Shown: piece by piece, positions 26,198 through 36,106 of the stretch | How positions within the stretch are numbered: position 1 is the stretch's first letter | Layout: each line of letters starts with the position of its first letter | NCBI RefSeq assembly: GCF_020164475.1 | Contig: NZ_JAIQWX010000007.1 | Span: 17,046-81,045 of the forward strand | DNA length: 64,000 bases | Direction: 5' to 3' | Source: Pseudomonas sp. REP124 | GTDB taxonomy: Bacteria; Pseudomonadota; Gammaproteobacteria; Pseudomonadales; Pseudomonadaceae | Notes under the pieces: generated by a model | The model's database searches: none | What the model was told of the DNA's origin: nothing | Seen by the model: only the letters and a program-made list of their open reading frames with translations | Position numbers and translations under genes: made by a program

Positions 26198-27398
26198 ACG
26201 GCGTATTTCGGGCGAACAGATCGTCCAGCCAACCACAGCACTCCTGCGCCAGGCGCAACCGGTTGTTGACCTGCACATGACCGTCGGCACCGGTCTGCGC
26301 CGGCAGTTCCACCAGGGACTTGCGGGTTGAGGCGATGGTCGAGTGCCAGGCCCGCGACTGTCCGGTAAACAGGTCCGACTCGCCACCGCCGAGCAGCGAC
26401 AGGAACGGCAGCGTGACCCGCTCGGGATCGGCGCGCATCAGGTCCGTGCGCTGAACCAGTTCCTCGGGCGTCGTCGCACCGGCTTTCCAGAAGGTCGTCT
26501 CATGATTGCGCATCCCCGCCGCGGAAATGGGGCCAGCGTTGTAGTCGTGGGTGACGGCCTTGACCGACCTGGCGAACATCTCGCCCGCATCGGGCAGCGG
26601 CGTGCTGGCCATCACCGTGGCCAATCGGCTTTCGTAACCGGCGGCGCGGCAGGCGAAGTAACCGCCCAGGCTCAGACCGAGCAAGGCGATATGCCCTGCT
26701 CGGGCACCAAAGTGCGCGACCAGATGATCGATCACGGCGGCGATCGGCTGTTCCGCCTGCGCCTCCCAGTACAACTCGCGGGCCTGTGCGTCGCCCTGTC
26801 CCGGCAAGTCGGCCAGGGCCACGCTGTAGCCGCGCTCCAGCAGATTTCGCCCCACGGTGAGGAACAGGTCTTCATGACAGGTATCGGATCCGCCGATCAC
26901 CAGCACCAGCGGTGCCTGAGTATCGGCATTGGCAAAGTAATGCCCTGCCAGATAACTGTGCTTCCAAGGGATTTCGAAACGGGTGCCCGCCAGTTGCAAT
27001 TCGGCGATGGCCAGATCGAAAGCGCGTTGATGCTGCGCGTACAACTCGCAGAAGCGCTCGCCGGGACCGGCAAACTGCCAGGCCGAGCGGTAACTGGCGA
27101 ATGCCTTCAAACGCATCTCTCCCGCCGAACGCCGCCAGCCTTTGGCCAGCCATTCGCTGGCTTGCCGCTCCAGATAGTCACCGTAATCGCAGAAGGCGTT
27201 CACCCAGCTATCGGGGTCGCCATCGACGATGTGGTCGGCGATGTAGTACGCCTGCCCGACATCCAGACCGCCGGACGGCCCCCAGCCCAGCGCGGCCATG
27301 AAGAACAGGTCCATGTGCTCGTCGGCGAAGCGATAGGATTTGCCCAGCCGGCGCGTCGGGTTGGTTTCGGTTGCAGGATCATTAGGCGTGCGGTTCAT
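26190..27398 (-). CDS. alpha/beta hydrolase (FrsA-like, with N-terminal helical part)
   Basis: 402 residues. After about 170 helical residues, the hydrolase core starts with PLVLVIGGSDTCHEDLF (oxyanion region). It contains the nucleophile elbow GLSLGGYFA, with the Ser in the usual Gly-x-Ser-x-Gly, and ends with a candidate His in GADGHVQVN. Substrate unknown. AAGGTG fixes the ATG start. The stop codon lies inside a REP element, so the C-terminal few residues were probably set by REP insertion. Confidence 0.75.
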   Translation of the reverse strand: MNRTPNDPATETNPTRRLGKSYRFADEHMDLFFMAALGWGPSGGLDVGQAYYIADHIVDGDPDSWVNAFCDYGDYLERQASEWLAKGWRRSAGEMRLKAFASYRSAWQFAGPGERFCELYAQHQRAFDLAIAELQLAGTRFEIPWKHSYLAGHYFANADTQAPLVLVIGGSDTCHEDLFLTVGRNLLERGYSVALADLPGQGDAQARELYWEAQAEQPIAAVIDHLVAHFGARAGHIALLGLSLGGYFACRAAGYESRLATVMASTPLPDAGEMFARSVKAVTHDYNAGPISAAGMRNHETTFWKAGATTPEELVQRTDLMRADPERVTLPFLSLLGGGESDLFTGQSRAWHSTIASTRKSLVELPAQTGADGHVQVNNRLRLAQECCGWLDDLFARNTPSL

Positions 27399-27510
27399 CT
27401 GTTCACCTTGCCGGTAAGTGATGGCTGCCATGCGATGGAACTGGCCGGTGTCAGCATAGGCACCGTGAGCCGGTATTTCCCTGACAGATCGCATTTACCG
27501 GACGAACCGG

Positions 27511-27611
27511 CCCCTGTAGGAGCGAGCATGCTCGCGATGGTCGCCAACGATGACGCGGGCTGTCTGGATGCCAGCGGTGTCTGGACGTGCATCGCGAGAA
27601 TGTTCACTCCA
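27511..27611. repeat. decayed REPIN, sister of the one at 26.1 kb
   Basis: Left REP CCTGTAGGAGCGAGCATG is intact. The right one (ATCGCGAGAATGTTCACTCC) has several changes. The loop shares AACGATGACGC and the GCGGTGTCTGGACG segment with the REPIN at 26.1 kb. The rest of the 310-base gap holds no other clear element. Confidence 0.75.
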
Positions 27612-27708
27612 GATTTCATGTTCAGCAGAAACGCGTAACGTATCGCTAACGAACAATAGCAACTCGTTATCCAAGCCAGATCGGGCGATCAACAGGGAGG
27701 AGAGATGA

Positions 27709-28095
27709 ATGAAAATCGTAGTAACCAGTGTGATGGTCGATGACCAGGCCAAGGCGCTGGCCTTCTATCGGGATGTGCTGGGTTTCGAGCTCAAGCATGA
27801 CATTCCCATGGGGCAGTTTCGCTGGCTGACGCTCACGTCTCCCGGCGATCCCGATGGTGTGGAATTGCTGCTGGAGCCCGACGCGCATCCGGCGGCGAAG
27901 CCGTTCATGGCGGCGGTGAAACAGGATGGCATCCCCTTCACGTCCTTCGGTGTCGAGGACGTGCACGCCGAGTATGCGCGGCTCTGCGCAGCGGGGGTGC
28001 GATTCACCCAGCCGCCGACGGCCATGGGGCCGGTGACTACGGCGGTGTTTGATGACACTTGCGGCAATCTGATTCAGATCATGCAGAAGCATTGA
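27709..28095 (+). CDS. VOC (glyoxalase/bleomycin-resistance fold) protein
   Basis: 128 residues with the two beta-alpha-beta-beta-beta modules. The first starts VTSVMVDDQAKALAFYRDVLGF and the second VEDVHAEYARLCAAGVRFTQ. Metal-ligand positions are not certain. The family includes lyases, dioxygenases and antibiotic-binding proteins, and function is not assigned. A GGAGGAGAG stretch precedes the ATG. Confidence 0.85.
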   Translation: MKIVVTSVMVDDQAKALAFYRDVLGFELKHDIPMGQFRWLTLTSPGDPDGVELLLEPDAHPAAKPFMAAVKQDGIPFTSFGVEDVHAEYARLCAAGVRFTQPPTAMGPVTTAVFDDTCGNLIQIMQKH

Positions 28096-28128
28096 GTCGG
28101 ACGCCTTCGCGTACAGGACTTCACTGGA

Positions 28129-28160
28129 CCTGTAGGAGCGAGGCTCGCCCGCGAAAGGCC
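28129..28160. repeat. single REP element
   Basis: CCTGTAGGAGCGAGGCTCGC followed by CGCGAAAGGCC, without an inverted mate. It lies between the convergent VOC genes. Confidence 0.7.
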
Positions 28161-28184
28161 CTGCACAACACCACAAAACCCGGA

Positions 28185-28532
28185 TCAGCCAACCGCCGAA
28201 AGCTGCGCAAACGCCAGGTAATACCCATTGCAATCGCGCACGCCGAACTCCCGTGATCCGTACGGCATGTCCTGCAACGGCCAGGCAATCTCGACCTTGT
28301 CCTTGACCGATTCGTAGTACCGATCTACTTCGGAAATCGCGCAGTAGATCGTGCCGGAGCACGCCATCGCAGTGCCCCACAGGTCCTGCTGCGTGAAGGT
28401 GATCCGACAATCATCCAGCACCACCGTGAGGGTCGATTCCGCAGAGTCGAACACGGTGAAGCCCAGGGTGTCGCGGTAGTACCGGCGCGTGCCGTCCAGA
28501 TCGCTGCAGCGCAGCAGAAGCGTCAAAGCCAT
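28185..28532 (-). CDS. VOC-family protein
   Basis: 115 residues. It starts LTLLLRCSDLDGTRRYYRDTLGF, typical of the first module, and ends YGSREFGVRDCNGYYLAFAQ, typical of the last strand with its acidic ligand position replaced. GAGGT before the internal ATG fixes the start; the frame is open 11 codons further. It faces another VOC gene tail to tail, but the two are not close copies. Confidence 0.82.
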   Translation of the reverse strand: MALTLLLRCSDLDGTRRYYRDTLGFTVFDSAESTLTVVLDDCRITFTQQDLWGTAMACSGTIYCAISEVDRYYESVKDKVEIAWPLQDMPYGSREFGVRDCNGYYLAFAQLSAVG

Positions 28533-28581
28533 GTTGACCTCAAGGAATGAATCAATCCCGGTCAATCATAGACAGCTTCGC

Positions 28582-28665
28582 TCACACTGGCGAAATCGTC
28601 GCCAGCATGCCAATCAGAATGGTCACCACCAGAAAGCCACCCAGAAAAATCGCCATCTTGCCCAT
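28582..28665 (-). CDS. 27-residue single-helix membrane peptide
   Basis: A short frame with an excellent GGAGG 6 bases before the ATG. The peptide starts Met-Gly-Lys-Met, then one hydrophobic helix (AIFLGGFLVVTILIGMLA), and ends Thr-Ile-Ser-Pro-Val. This is the make-up of small inner-membrane proteins. It lies about 50 bases upstream of the VOC gene on the same strand and could be read on the same transcript. Function unknown. Confidence 0.6.
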   Translation of the reverse strand: MGKMAIFLGGFLVVTILIGMLATISPV

Positions 28666-28903
28666 AAGGCCTCCTGCACATTGAGTTTTGCGGTGCACCG
28701 CATGTGTGACTGCGGAACGTGCCGCTATTGTGCGGGGTGAACTGAGTGCATTACAGAGGCAGAAAGCGATGAAAAATACGGATCAGATGAGATTCGGGGT
28801 GCTCACTTCCCGTTGGGGCTGTCGAGTGCAACGAGGCTGCGATCTTCTAAAAGCAGGATCAAAAGATCGCGGGTTGGTAGCTTCAATATCTTCATTGCCT
28901 GAT

Positions 28904-29201
28904 ACACCGCCATCGCGGGCAAGCCCGCTCCCACAGTGGTTTTGGTTGGCCGCAGACTTTGCGTACACCCACCGAACCTGTGGGAGCGGGCTTGCTCGCG
29001 AAGAGGCCGGCAGATCCAACATCTTCATTGCCTGACACGCCGCTTTCGCGAGCAAGCCCACACAGTGGTTTTGGTTGGCCGCAAAATTTGCGTGGGTCCA
29101 CAAAACCTGTGGGAGCGAGCCTGCTCGCGATGGGGTTGGTAGCTTCAACCTCTTCATTGCATGACACACCGCTTTCGCGAGCAAGCTTCGCTCCTACAAA
29201 G
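28904..29201. repeat. Array of five REP elements
   Basis: REPs at about 28904-28939, 28975-29011, 29037-29068, 29105-29140 and 29165-29201 alternate in orientation. The third has lost the GCTCCC segment of its core (it reads GCAAGCCCACACAG), so one pair is broken. The rest of the gap between the membrane peptide and the mqo terminator shows no gene I can support. Confidence 0.82.
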
Positions 29202-29223
29202 ATGGGCCAGATTCCGAGCAATA

Positions 29224-29262
29224 AAAAGCCCGCTGACCGTCACCGGTTCAGCGGGCTTTCCT
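29224..29262 (-). terminator. intrinsic terminator of mqo
   Basis: On the minus strand AAAGCCCGCTGAACC pairs with GGTCAGCGGGCTTT around a short loop. T-rich sequence follows (TTTTTATT). It begins 25 bases after the mqo stop. Confidence 0.88.
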
Positions 29263-29286
29263 TTTGCGGTTCAGCTTGACGGCGAA

Positions 29287-30927
29287 TTACAGCGCCATGT
29301 CGTTCGCTGCACTCTCTTTCACAGGCACGGCCTGTTCGGTTTCAACAGCCGGGGCTGGCTGGCCGATGACCGGTGGGGTTGGCAGTTCCAGCACCTTGGC
29401 GGTGTAGGCCCATTCTTCTGCCACTTTGGCCGGGTCGCTGTTCAGCTGGGTGCCGTAGCTCGGGACGATCTGGTGCAGCTTTTCCTGCCACTCAGGGGTC
29501 GCGACCTTGTCCTTGAACACCTTCTGGATCACCGACAGCATGATCGGCGCAGCGGTCGAGGCGCCTGGGGAGGCGCCCAGCAGGCCGGCGATGCTGCCGT
29601 CGGAAGAGGCGACGATTTCGGTACCGAGTTTCAGCACGCCACCGGCGGCTTCGTCACGCTTGATGATCTGCACGCGCTGGCCTGCTTGCCACAGACGCCA
29701 GTCTTCGGCCTTGGCGTTCGGGAAGTATTCCTTCAGGGCGTTGAGGCGGTCTTCGTCAGACAGCATCAGCTGGCCGGCCAGGTATTCCACCAGCGGGTAT
29801 TCCTTGATGCCGACTTTGGTCATTGGCCACACGTTGTGCGTGGTGGTCGATGTCAGCAGGTCAAAGTACGAGCCTTCCTTGAGGAACTTGGTGCTGAAGG
29901 TCGCGAACGGGCCAAACAGGATCACGCGCTTGCCGTCGAGCACGCGGGTGTCCAGGTGTGGAACCGACATCGGTGGCGCGCCGACGGAAGCTTTACCGTA
30001 GGCCTTGGCCAGGTGTTGCTCGGTGATGGCCGGGTTATCGGTCACCAGGAACGAGCCACCCACCGGGAAGCCACCGTACTCACGGGCTTCAGGGATGCCC
30101 GACTTCTGCAGCAGGTGCAGGGCACCGCCGCCGGCGCCGATGAACACGAACTTGGCGTCGGTTTCGAACTTGCTGCCGTCTTTCAGGTTTTTGTAGGTGA
30201 CGCGCCAGGTGCCGTCGTCGTTCTTGGTGATGTCCTGCACTTCGCTGGACAGTTTCAAGTCGAATTTCGGCAGGGTCTGCAGGTGCGCAACGAACTGGCG
30301 GGTGATTTCGCCGAAGTTCATGTCGGTACCCAGCGGGCTCCAGGTGGCCGCGATTTTCTGGTTCGGGTCACGCCCTTCCATCATCAGCGGGACCCACTTC
30401 TTGATCACAGCCGGGTCTTCGGAGTACTGCATGCCGGCGAACAGCGGGCTGGCCTGCAGGGCTTCGTAGCGCTTTTTCAGGAATTTGATGTTGTCATCGC
30501 CCCACACGAAACTCATGTGCGGCGTGGTGTTGATGAACGAGCGCGGGTTCTTCAGCACGCCCTGCTGGACCTGCCAGGCCCAGAACTGACGGGAAACCTG
30601 GAACGCTTCGTTGATTTCGACGGCTTTGGGAATCGACACGTTGCCTTTGTCGTCTTCCGGGGTGTAGTTAAGTTCGGCCAGGGCGGAGTGACCGGTGCCG
30701 GCGTTGTTCCAGCCGTTGGAGCTTTCCAGGGCGACGCCGTCCAGACGCTCGATCATTTCCATCGAGGTGCCGGGCTCCAGCTCGTTGAGCCATACACCCA
30801 GGGTTGCGCTCATGATGCCGCCGCCAACCAGCAACACATCGACTTTCTTGGCATCTGCGGCGTGGGCTGTCGTCATCCCCAACGACAAAGCCAGCCCCAC
30901 CAGGGCCGTGTTTACTTTCTTAAACAT
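29287..30927 (-). CDS. mqo: malate:quinone oxidoreductase
   Basis: 546 residues. Oxidises malate to oxaloacetate with FAD and passes electrons to the quinone pool. The FAD-binding strand-loop is [16 protein letters not shown], followed by the family segment [20 protein letters not shown] and later [14 protein letters not shown]. Unusually for a cytoplasmic-side enzyme, the first 26 residues look like a signal peptide ending in Ala-His-Ala, as in some Pseudomonas Mqo forms. The C-terminus has an extra Pro/Glu-rich tail. AAGGTG supports the ATG; a GTG three codons upstream is less likely. Confidence 0.95.
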   Translation of the reverse strand: MFKKVNTALVGLALSLGMTTAHAADAKKVDVLLVGGGIMSATLGVWLNELEPGTSMEMIERLDGVALESSNGWNNAGTGHSALAELNYTPEDDKGNVSIPKAVEINEAFQVSRQFWAWQVQQGVLKNPRSFINTTPHMSFVWGDDNIKFLKKRYEALQASPLFAGMQYSEDPAVIKKWVPLMMEGRDPNQKIAATWSPLGTDMNFGEITRQFVAHLQTLPKFDLKLSSEVQDITKNDDGTWRVTYKNLKDGSKFETDAKFVFIGAGGGALHLLQKSGIPEAREYGGFPVGGSFLVTDNPAITEQHLAKAYGKASVGAPPMSVPHLDTRVLDGKRVILFGPFATFSTKFLKEGSYFDLLTSTTTHNVWPMTKVGIKEYPLVEYLAGQLMLSDEDRLNALKEYFPNAKAEDWRLWQAGQRVQIIKRDEAAGGVLKLGTEIVASSDGSIAGLLGASPGASTAAPIMLSVIQKVFKDKVATPEWQEKLHQIVPSYGTQLNSDPAKVAEEWAYTAKVLELPTPPVIGQPAPAVETEQAVPVKESAANDMAL

Positions 30928-31319
30928 CTGTAACACCTTTGATAAAACGTCATCCGCCCTGCCGATCCCGCCACGAGTCCCTCGATCACGACAGCCAGGC
31001 CGACTGTCCGGTTACACGCACTGGATTTGCAGGGTGGGCACACAAGGCCGACGAACTGCATCGACCTCAGTTATTTGTCCCTTCTGAACTGACTTTTTAT
31101 CTTTTTTGGCTTCAGCTACTTGAGCGACAGTGATTCCGTTTGCCCGCCTCGAAGGCAGGAAAACTGAATAGGTCAAACCAAGTTGTTGCGAAGAATATCA
31201 CGACACGGCAAACCCGCGCGTCTGTTGATGACCGGATAGTCCGGGCAGCCGCCCCTGGCGCTCTATACTTGTTCAGACTTTTACATCGAAACGGCTCGAC
31301 GAACGTTTGAGGTGAAGTC
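30928..31319. other. intergenic region between divergent mqo and ilvD
   Basis: 392 bases without a supportable gene. A TATACT at 31264-31269 is a candidate -10 box for ilvD, with no clear -35. The stretch near 31090-31110 is T-rich (ACTTTTTATCTTTTTTGG). I see no REP here. Confidence 0.4.
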
Positions 31320-33002
31320 ATGAGCGACAAAGACGATTTGCGCAAATATTCCTCCGAAGTCATCGACGGCGTCGAAGCCGCCCCGGCCCGGGCCATGCTG
31401 CGGGCCGTGGGCTTTACCGATGAAGACTTCACCAAGCCGCAGATCGGCATCGCCTCCACCTGGGCGATGGTCACCCCGTGCAACATGCACATCGACAAGC
31501 TGGCCCTGGAAGCCGAAAAAGGCGCGAATGCCGCCGGCGCCAAAGGGGTCGTGTTCAACACCATCACCATTTCCGACGGCATCGCCAACGGCACCGAAGG
31601 CATGAAATATTCACTGGTATCGCGCGAGGTGATCGCCGACTCCATCGAAACGGTGGTCGGCTGCGAAGGTTTCGACGGCCTGGTGACCGTGGGTGGCTGC
31701 GACAAGAACATGCCGGGGTGCCTGATCGGCATGGCGCGGCTCAATCGGCCGTCGATCTTCGTCTACGGCGGCACTATCCGCCCGGGTGCAGGCCACACCG
31801 ACATCATTTCCGTGTTCGAAGCAGTGGGTCAGCATGCCCGCGGCGACATCAACGAAATCCAGGTCAAGCAGATCGAGGAAGTGGCGATCCCCGGCCCCGG
31901 TTCCTGCGGCGGCATGTACACCGCCAACACCATGGCCTCGGCCATCGAAGCGATGGGCATGAGCCTGCCCGGTTCCAGCTCCCAGGATGCCGTGGGCAGC
32001 GACAAGGTCTCGGACAGCTTCCGCGCCGGGCAGCAGGTGATGGAACTGCTCAAGCTCGACCTCAAGCCCCGGGACATCATGACCCGCCAGGCGTTCGAAA
32101 ACGCCATTCGCGTGGTGATCGCCCTCGCCGGCTCCACCAATGCCGTGCTGCATCTGCTGGCCATGGCCCATGCGGTGGATGTCGAACTGACCCTGGATGA
32201 CTTCGTCGAGCTGGGCAAAATCTCCCCGGTGGTCGCCGACCTGCGCCCCAGCGGCAAGTACATGATGAGCGAACTGGTGGCCATCGGCGGCATCCAGCCG
32301 TTGATGAAACGCATGCTCGCCGCTGGCATGCTCCACGGCGATGTGATGACCGTGACCGGCAAGACCCTCGCGGAAAACCTCGCCGATGTCGCCGATTACA
32401 CCGACGGCCAGGACGTGATCCTGCCCTTCGACCAGCCGATCAAAAAGGACTCTCACCTGGTGGTGCTGCGCGGCAACCTATCGCCCACGGGCGCGGTGGC
32501 CAAGATCACCGGCAAGGAAGGCTTGCGCTTCGAAGGCAAGGCGCGGGTGTATCACGGCGAGGAAGGCGCGCTGGCCGGCATTCTCAACGGCGAAGTGCAG
32601 CCCGGCGAAGTGATCGTGATCCGCTACGAAGGCCCCAAGGGCGGGCCGGGCATGCGCGAGATGCTTTCACCGACTTCGGCGGTGATGGGCAAAGGGTTGG
32701 GCAAGGATGTGGCGTTGATTACCGACGGGCGTTTTTCCGGTGGGTCCCATGGGTTCGTGGTGGGGCATATCACGCCGGAAGCCTTTGAGGGCGGGCCGAT
32801 TGCCCTGGTCGAGGATGGTGACAGGATCACCATCGATGCCGAGACGCGGGAAATTACGGTGGATGTATCCGATGCGGTGCTGGCCGAGCGCAAGGCCCGC
32901 TGGGTGCGGCCGCAGTCGAAGTATCGGCGCGGGGTGCTGGCCAAGTATGCGAAGACGGTGTCGAGTGCTTCGGAGGGGGCGGTGACGGATAAGTACCTCT
33001 GA
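31320..33002 (+). CDS. ilvD: dihydroxy-acid dehydratase
   Basis: 560 residues. Catalyses the third step of valine and isoleucine synthesis, dehydrating 2,3-dihydroxy acids to 2-keto acids. The iron-sulfur ligands are in GGCDKNMPGC and PGSCGGMYTANTM. The Mg and substrate segment SGKYMMSEL and the C-terminal DGRFSGGSHGFVVGHITPEA are intact. It stands alone with GAGGTG before the ATG. Length fits the shorter bacterial IlvD type. Confidence 0.95.
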   Translation: MSDKDDLRKYSSEVIDGVEAAPARAMLRAVGFTDEDFTKPQIGIASTWAMVTPCNMHIDKLALEAEKGANAAGAKGVVFNTITISDGIANGTEGMKYSLVSREVIADSIETVVGCEGFDGLVTVGGCDKNMPGCLIGMARLNRPSIFVYGGTIRPGAGHTDIISVFEAVGQHARGDINEIQVKQIEEVAIPGPGSCGGMYTANTMASAIEAMGMSLPGSSSQDAVGSDKVSDSFRAGQQVMELLKLDLKPRDIMTRQAFENAIRVVIALAGSTNAVLHLLAMAHAVDVELTLDDFVELGKISPVVADLRPSGKYMMSELVAIGGIQPLMKRMLAAGMLHGDVMTVTGKTLAENLADVADYTDGQDVILPFDQPIKKDSHLVVLRGNLSPTGAVAKITGKEGLRFEGKARVYHGEEGALAGILNGEVQPGEVIVIRYEGPKGGPGMREMLSPTSAVMGKGLGKDVALITDGRFSGGSHGFVVGHITPEAFEGGPIALVEDGDRITIDAETREITVDVSDAVLAERKARWVRPQSKYRRGVLAKYAKTVSSASEGAVTDKYL

Positions 33003-33027
33003 CTGGGAGTTTTGTATTGACTGGACT

Positions 33028-33120
33028 ACCGCTTTCGCGAGCAAGCCCGCTCCCACATTTGATCGAGTTCTTTCAGGAGGAATACGATCGAATGTGGGAG
33101 CGGGCTTGCTCGCGAAGAGG
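33028..33120. repeat. REPIN
   Basis: CGCGAGCAAGCCCGCTCCCA and its perfect inverse flank a 30-base loop. It lies between the convergent ilvD and chemoreceptor genes. Confidence 0.85.
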
Positions 33121-33161
33121 CCTTACCATTCAACGAGAATCCTGCCGCCTGCACATCAATC

Positions 33162-34775
33162 TCAAAGCCTGAACCGATCCACCGACTGCGACAACCTCCC
33201 CGCCAGGCTCGACAACTCATCCGTCGTCGAAGCCGTCTCCCCGATCACTTTGCTGTTGCCCTCCGACATCCCGGCAATCATCTCCACCTGATGGGCTATT
33301 TCGTTGCTGGCCAGGCTCTGTTCGCCGATGGTGCGGGTGATGTCGTTGACCAGTTGCGTGGTGTTGAGGGTGGCGTCGAGGATTTCGCGGATGGCGCGTT
33401 CGACTTCGGCGGTGACGGCCATGCCTTTGTCGACCTGGGCTACCCCCGCCTCCATGCTGGTCACCGCTTCGCGGGTGTTTTGCTGGATGCGCGAGACCAT
33501 GGCGGCGATTTCCTGGGTGGAAGCGCTGGTGCGCCCGGCAAGGCTGCGCACTTCGTCGGCCACCACGGCGAAACCGCGGCCCTGTTCACCGGCGCGGGCG
33601 GCTTCGATGGCGGCGTTCAGTGCCAGCAGGTTGGTTTGGTCGGCGATGCCCTTGATCACCTGGATGATGCTGAAAATCCCCTCGGATTCCTTGTCCAGAG
33701 TGCGAATCACCTGGGCCGACTGTTGCGCGGAACGGGCGATGCCGTCCATGTCGTTGACCACTTGATGGATCACTCGCCCGCCATCCTTGGCCAGGGTTTC
33801 GGCCTGATTGGCCATGTCCAGAGCGCGCTCGGCGTGCCGGGTAATCTCTTCGATACTCGCGGTCATTTCGCTGGCGGCCGCGGCCATGGTGCTGGCGGCT
33901 GCGCTCTGTTGCTGGCTGCTGCCGGCGACTTCGTGGCAACCGTTGCTCAGCAATTCGCTCATGCCACTGACACCATGGGCGTTGCTGCGTACCACTTCGA
34001 TCATGCCGCGCAGGTCACGCTGCATGGTGGCCAGGCTGCGGATCAGTTGCCCGGCTTCGTCGTTGCGTTGAGTCTCGGTGATCGGTTCGCTGAGGTTGCC
34101 GTGAGCAATGCTGTCAGCGATGCGGCTGGCGGTCTGCAACGGCCCCATGATGCTGACGATGGCCGAGCGACCGAGCACCAACAGCAACAACAGGCTGGCA
34201 ATGAGCACCGCGCCGACGGTGAGGTTGGCATTGCTGACGGCCTGCGCCGTGCCCTGGCTGGTGTGCTGCGTGTTGGTTTCAATCAGCTCGCTGAGCGCCG
34301 CCATCTGGTCTTCCAGTTGGCTGAAGGTGGCGTTGAAGGCGCCCAGTTCCTTTTGTGCGGCGTCGGGATTGTCCAACGCCAGCCCGACAATGCGCTCGGC
34401 GGCGCCGATGTAGGTGTCGAGGCTGGGTTTGATCTGGTTCAGCGCGGTCTTGAGAGTGTCGTTGACCGGCAGCTTCAGGTTGTCCCCGAGCATCTGCCGG
34501 AAATGCGCGGCGTGCTCCTCCAGGGAACTGCGCACATCGGCCTTGCTGCTGGTGCTTTTGTCCAATCCCACCAGCATCGCCGAGAGCACGTCGGCGCGCA
34601 GGGCGTCGTGCATCATGTCGGCTTCCAGATGATTGCGCAGCGCGGACATGCTGACGTCATTGTCCTGCACCGCCCGGGCCATCTGGCCATTCCCCAGGTA
34701 ACTCACCAGCCCCATGATCAACGCGGTGAGCACGCCTGTCCCGATCAGCAACAGTAAACGCAGTTTTATGGACAC
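33162..34775 (-). CDS. methyl-accepting chemotaxis protein
   Basis: 537 residues. Membrane helix 1 is at about 5-26 and a helical periplasmic sensor of about 160 residues follows, resembling the four-helix-bundle type. Helix 2 ([16 protein letters not shown]) leads into a HAMP domain and the signalling domain. The hairpin tip [21 protein letters not shown] carries the CheA/CheW contact sequence. The ligand is unknown. The frame is open 31 codons further, but AGAGG upstream of the GTG and the immediate start of the membrane helix favour this start. Confidence 0.9.
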   Translation of the reverse strand: MSIKLRLLLLIGTGVLTALIMGLVSYLGNGQMARAVQDNDVSMSALRNHLEADMMHDALRADVLSAMLVGLDKSTSSKADVRSSLEEHAAHFRQMLGDNLKLPVNDTLKTALNQIKPSLDTYIGAAERIVGLALDNPDAAQKELGAFNATFSQLEDQMAALSELIETNTQHTSQGTAQAVSNANLTVGAVLIASLLLLLVLGRSAIVSIMGPLQTASRIADSIAHGNLSEPITETQRNDEAGQLIRSLATMQRDLRGMIEVVRSNAHGVSGMSELLSNGCHEVAGSSQQQSAAASTMAAAASEMTASIEEITRHAERALDMANQAETLAKDGGRVIHQVVNDMDGIARSAQQSAQVIRTLDKESEGIFSIIQVIKGIADQTNLLALNAAIEAARAGEQGRGFAVVADEVRSLAGRTSASTQEIAAMVSRIQQNTREAVTSMEAGVAQVDKGMAVTAEVERAIREILDATLNTTQLVNDITRTIGEQSLASNEIAHQVEMIAGMSEGNSKVIGETASTTDELSSLAGRLSQSVDRFRL

Positions 34776-34993
34776 TCTGTGGTTCCTCTTTTCGCACGTT
34801 TTCGAATGATGCAAGCCCATTGCTGAAAAGGTTATCGGCGAGCATTTGCGGTTGTTGAAAGCCTGCATCCGGTTATAGCGGGTTTTACGACGTGCGGTAG
34901 TCGTGGTTTCGGACCGATCCCCCTTGCCCCGTCTTCCATTTCAGAGAAAACCTGCTAGGTTGTACGACGACTTACAACAACAAGGAAATACCC

Positions 34994-35425
34994 ATGAAAA
35001 GAGTCAAAGTGCTGGTTGGTTTTCTCTGCCTGTTCAGCGGCTACGTCGCCGCCGCCCCTTCCACCAGTGACCAGGATGTTGCCCAGGCTGTCGATCACCT
35101 GACCGACGCGATGCTGCACAAGAACATCGCGCAGCTACAGGCGCTGACCGCCGACAACCTGACGTACGGGCATTCCAGCGGAAAGATTCAGGACAAGAAG
35201 GCGTTCATCGACGATATCGAAACGGGGAAAAGCGCGTTCAAGACTCTGGAAATGCAGAACCAGACCATCACCGTTTCCGGTGACGTAGCGCTTGTCCGCC
35301 ACCACTTCTCGGCGCAGGCGATCAAGGGTAACGATGTGGTGCCGACCGAGATCGAGAACTTCCAGATCTGGCAGAAACAGGGTGGGAAATGGCTACTTGT
35401 AGGACGACAGGCCTACAAATTCTGA
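34994..35425 (+). CDS. exported NTF2-like (SnoaL/DUF4440) protein
   Basis: 143 residues. A signal peptide ends at about Ala-Ala (VAAAP). The mature part is an NTF2-like cone: VDHLTDAMLHKNIAQLQALTADNLTYGHSSG, then strands ending in GKWLLVGRQAYKF. The family holds small ligand-binding and enzymatic proteins, so function is open. AAGGA precedes the ATG. Confidence 0.8.
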   Translation: MKRVKVLVGFLCLFSGYVAAAPSTSDQDVAQAVDHLTDAMLHKNIAQLQALTADNLTYGHSSGKIQDKKAFIDDIETGKSAFKTLEMQNQTITVSGDVALVRHHFSAQAIKGNDVVPTEIENFQIWQKQGGKWLLVGRQAYKF

Positions 35426-35468
35426 TCCCATAGTTTCTGCGCTCAGCCGCCGAATTTGTGAGCGACAC

Positions 35469-35700
35469 AAATCCCTGTGGGAGCGGGCTTGCTCGCGAAG
35501 GCGTCGGGTCAGTCAACATTTGCTTCGACTGACACACCGCATTCGCGAGCAAGCCCGCTCCCACAGGTACCGTGGTCGATCACAGAATTTGTCGGCGATG
35601 CAAAATCCCTGTGGGAGCGTGGCTTGCCCGCGAAGGCGTCAGGTCAGTCAACATTTCTTTGACTGACACACCGCATTCGCGGGCAAGCCCGCTCCCACAG
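35469..35700. repeat. Two REPINs in a row
   Basis: Four REPs at about 35469-35507, 35534-35568, 35605-35643 and 35668-35700. The first pair uses the GCTTGCTCGCGAA form and the second GCTTGCCCGCGAA. Both loops contain GTCAGTCAACATTT, so this is a local duplication. Confidence 0.85.
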
Positions 35701-35728
35701 TAGGTCGTGTTTTTGCAAAGAAAAGTGA

Positions 35729-36106
35729 TCAGGCCACCCCCACTTCCACCCTGCCCTCATTCAACCGCGCCGGCCACACCCGCAGGCGCTGTTCCGGGTA
35801 TTCAAGGCAGCTGCCGTCTTCCAGGCGGAAATGCTGTTTGTAGATCGGCGAGGCCACCACCAAATCACCCTTGATGCTGCCGACCAGGCCGCGACCAATT
35901 ACATTGGCCCCGGATTGCGGATCATGATTGTCGATCGCATAGAGCGTCTTGCCCTCCGCGCCCGGCAGGTAGAACAGCGCCACCTGCGCGCCGTCCAGCC
36001 AAACCACCACACCGGAGTCGTCCACCAGATCCTGCTGGCTGCACACCGACTCCCAGACATCGACATTTTCTGCACGGGTGACGCGTTGGGCATTGGACTG
36101 ATTCAT
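35729..36106 (-). CDS. nirD: assimilatory nitrite reductase, small subunit
   Basis: 125 residues, Rieske-like fold. The cluster-binding Cys-x-His pairs are absent (NHDPQSGANV and SPIYKQHFRLEDG in their places), as usual for proteobacterial NirD, so it is structural. It partners NirB in reduction of nitrite to ammonium with NADH. Its ATG shares one base with the nirB stop (TGATG), so translation is coupled. Confidence 0.93.
   Translation of the reverse strand: MNQSNAQRVTRAENVDVWESVCSQQDLVDDSGVVVWLDGAQVALFYLPGAEGKTLYAIDNHDPQSGANVIGRGLVGSIKGDLVVASPIYKQHFRLEDGSCLEYPEQRLRVWPARLNEGRVEVGVA

Noticed and set aside
29161..30933. A 590-codon open frame on the plus strand
   Set aside because: Antisense to mqo; begins inside a REP element and shows no recognisable fold.
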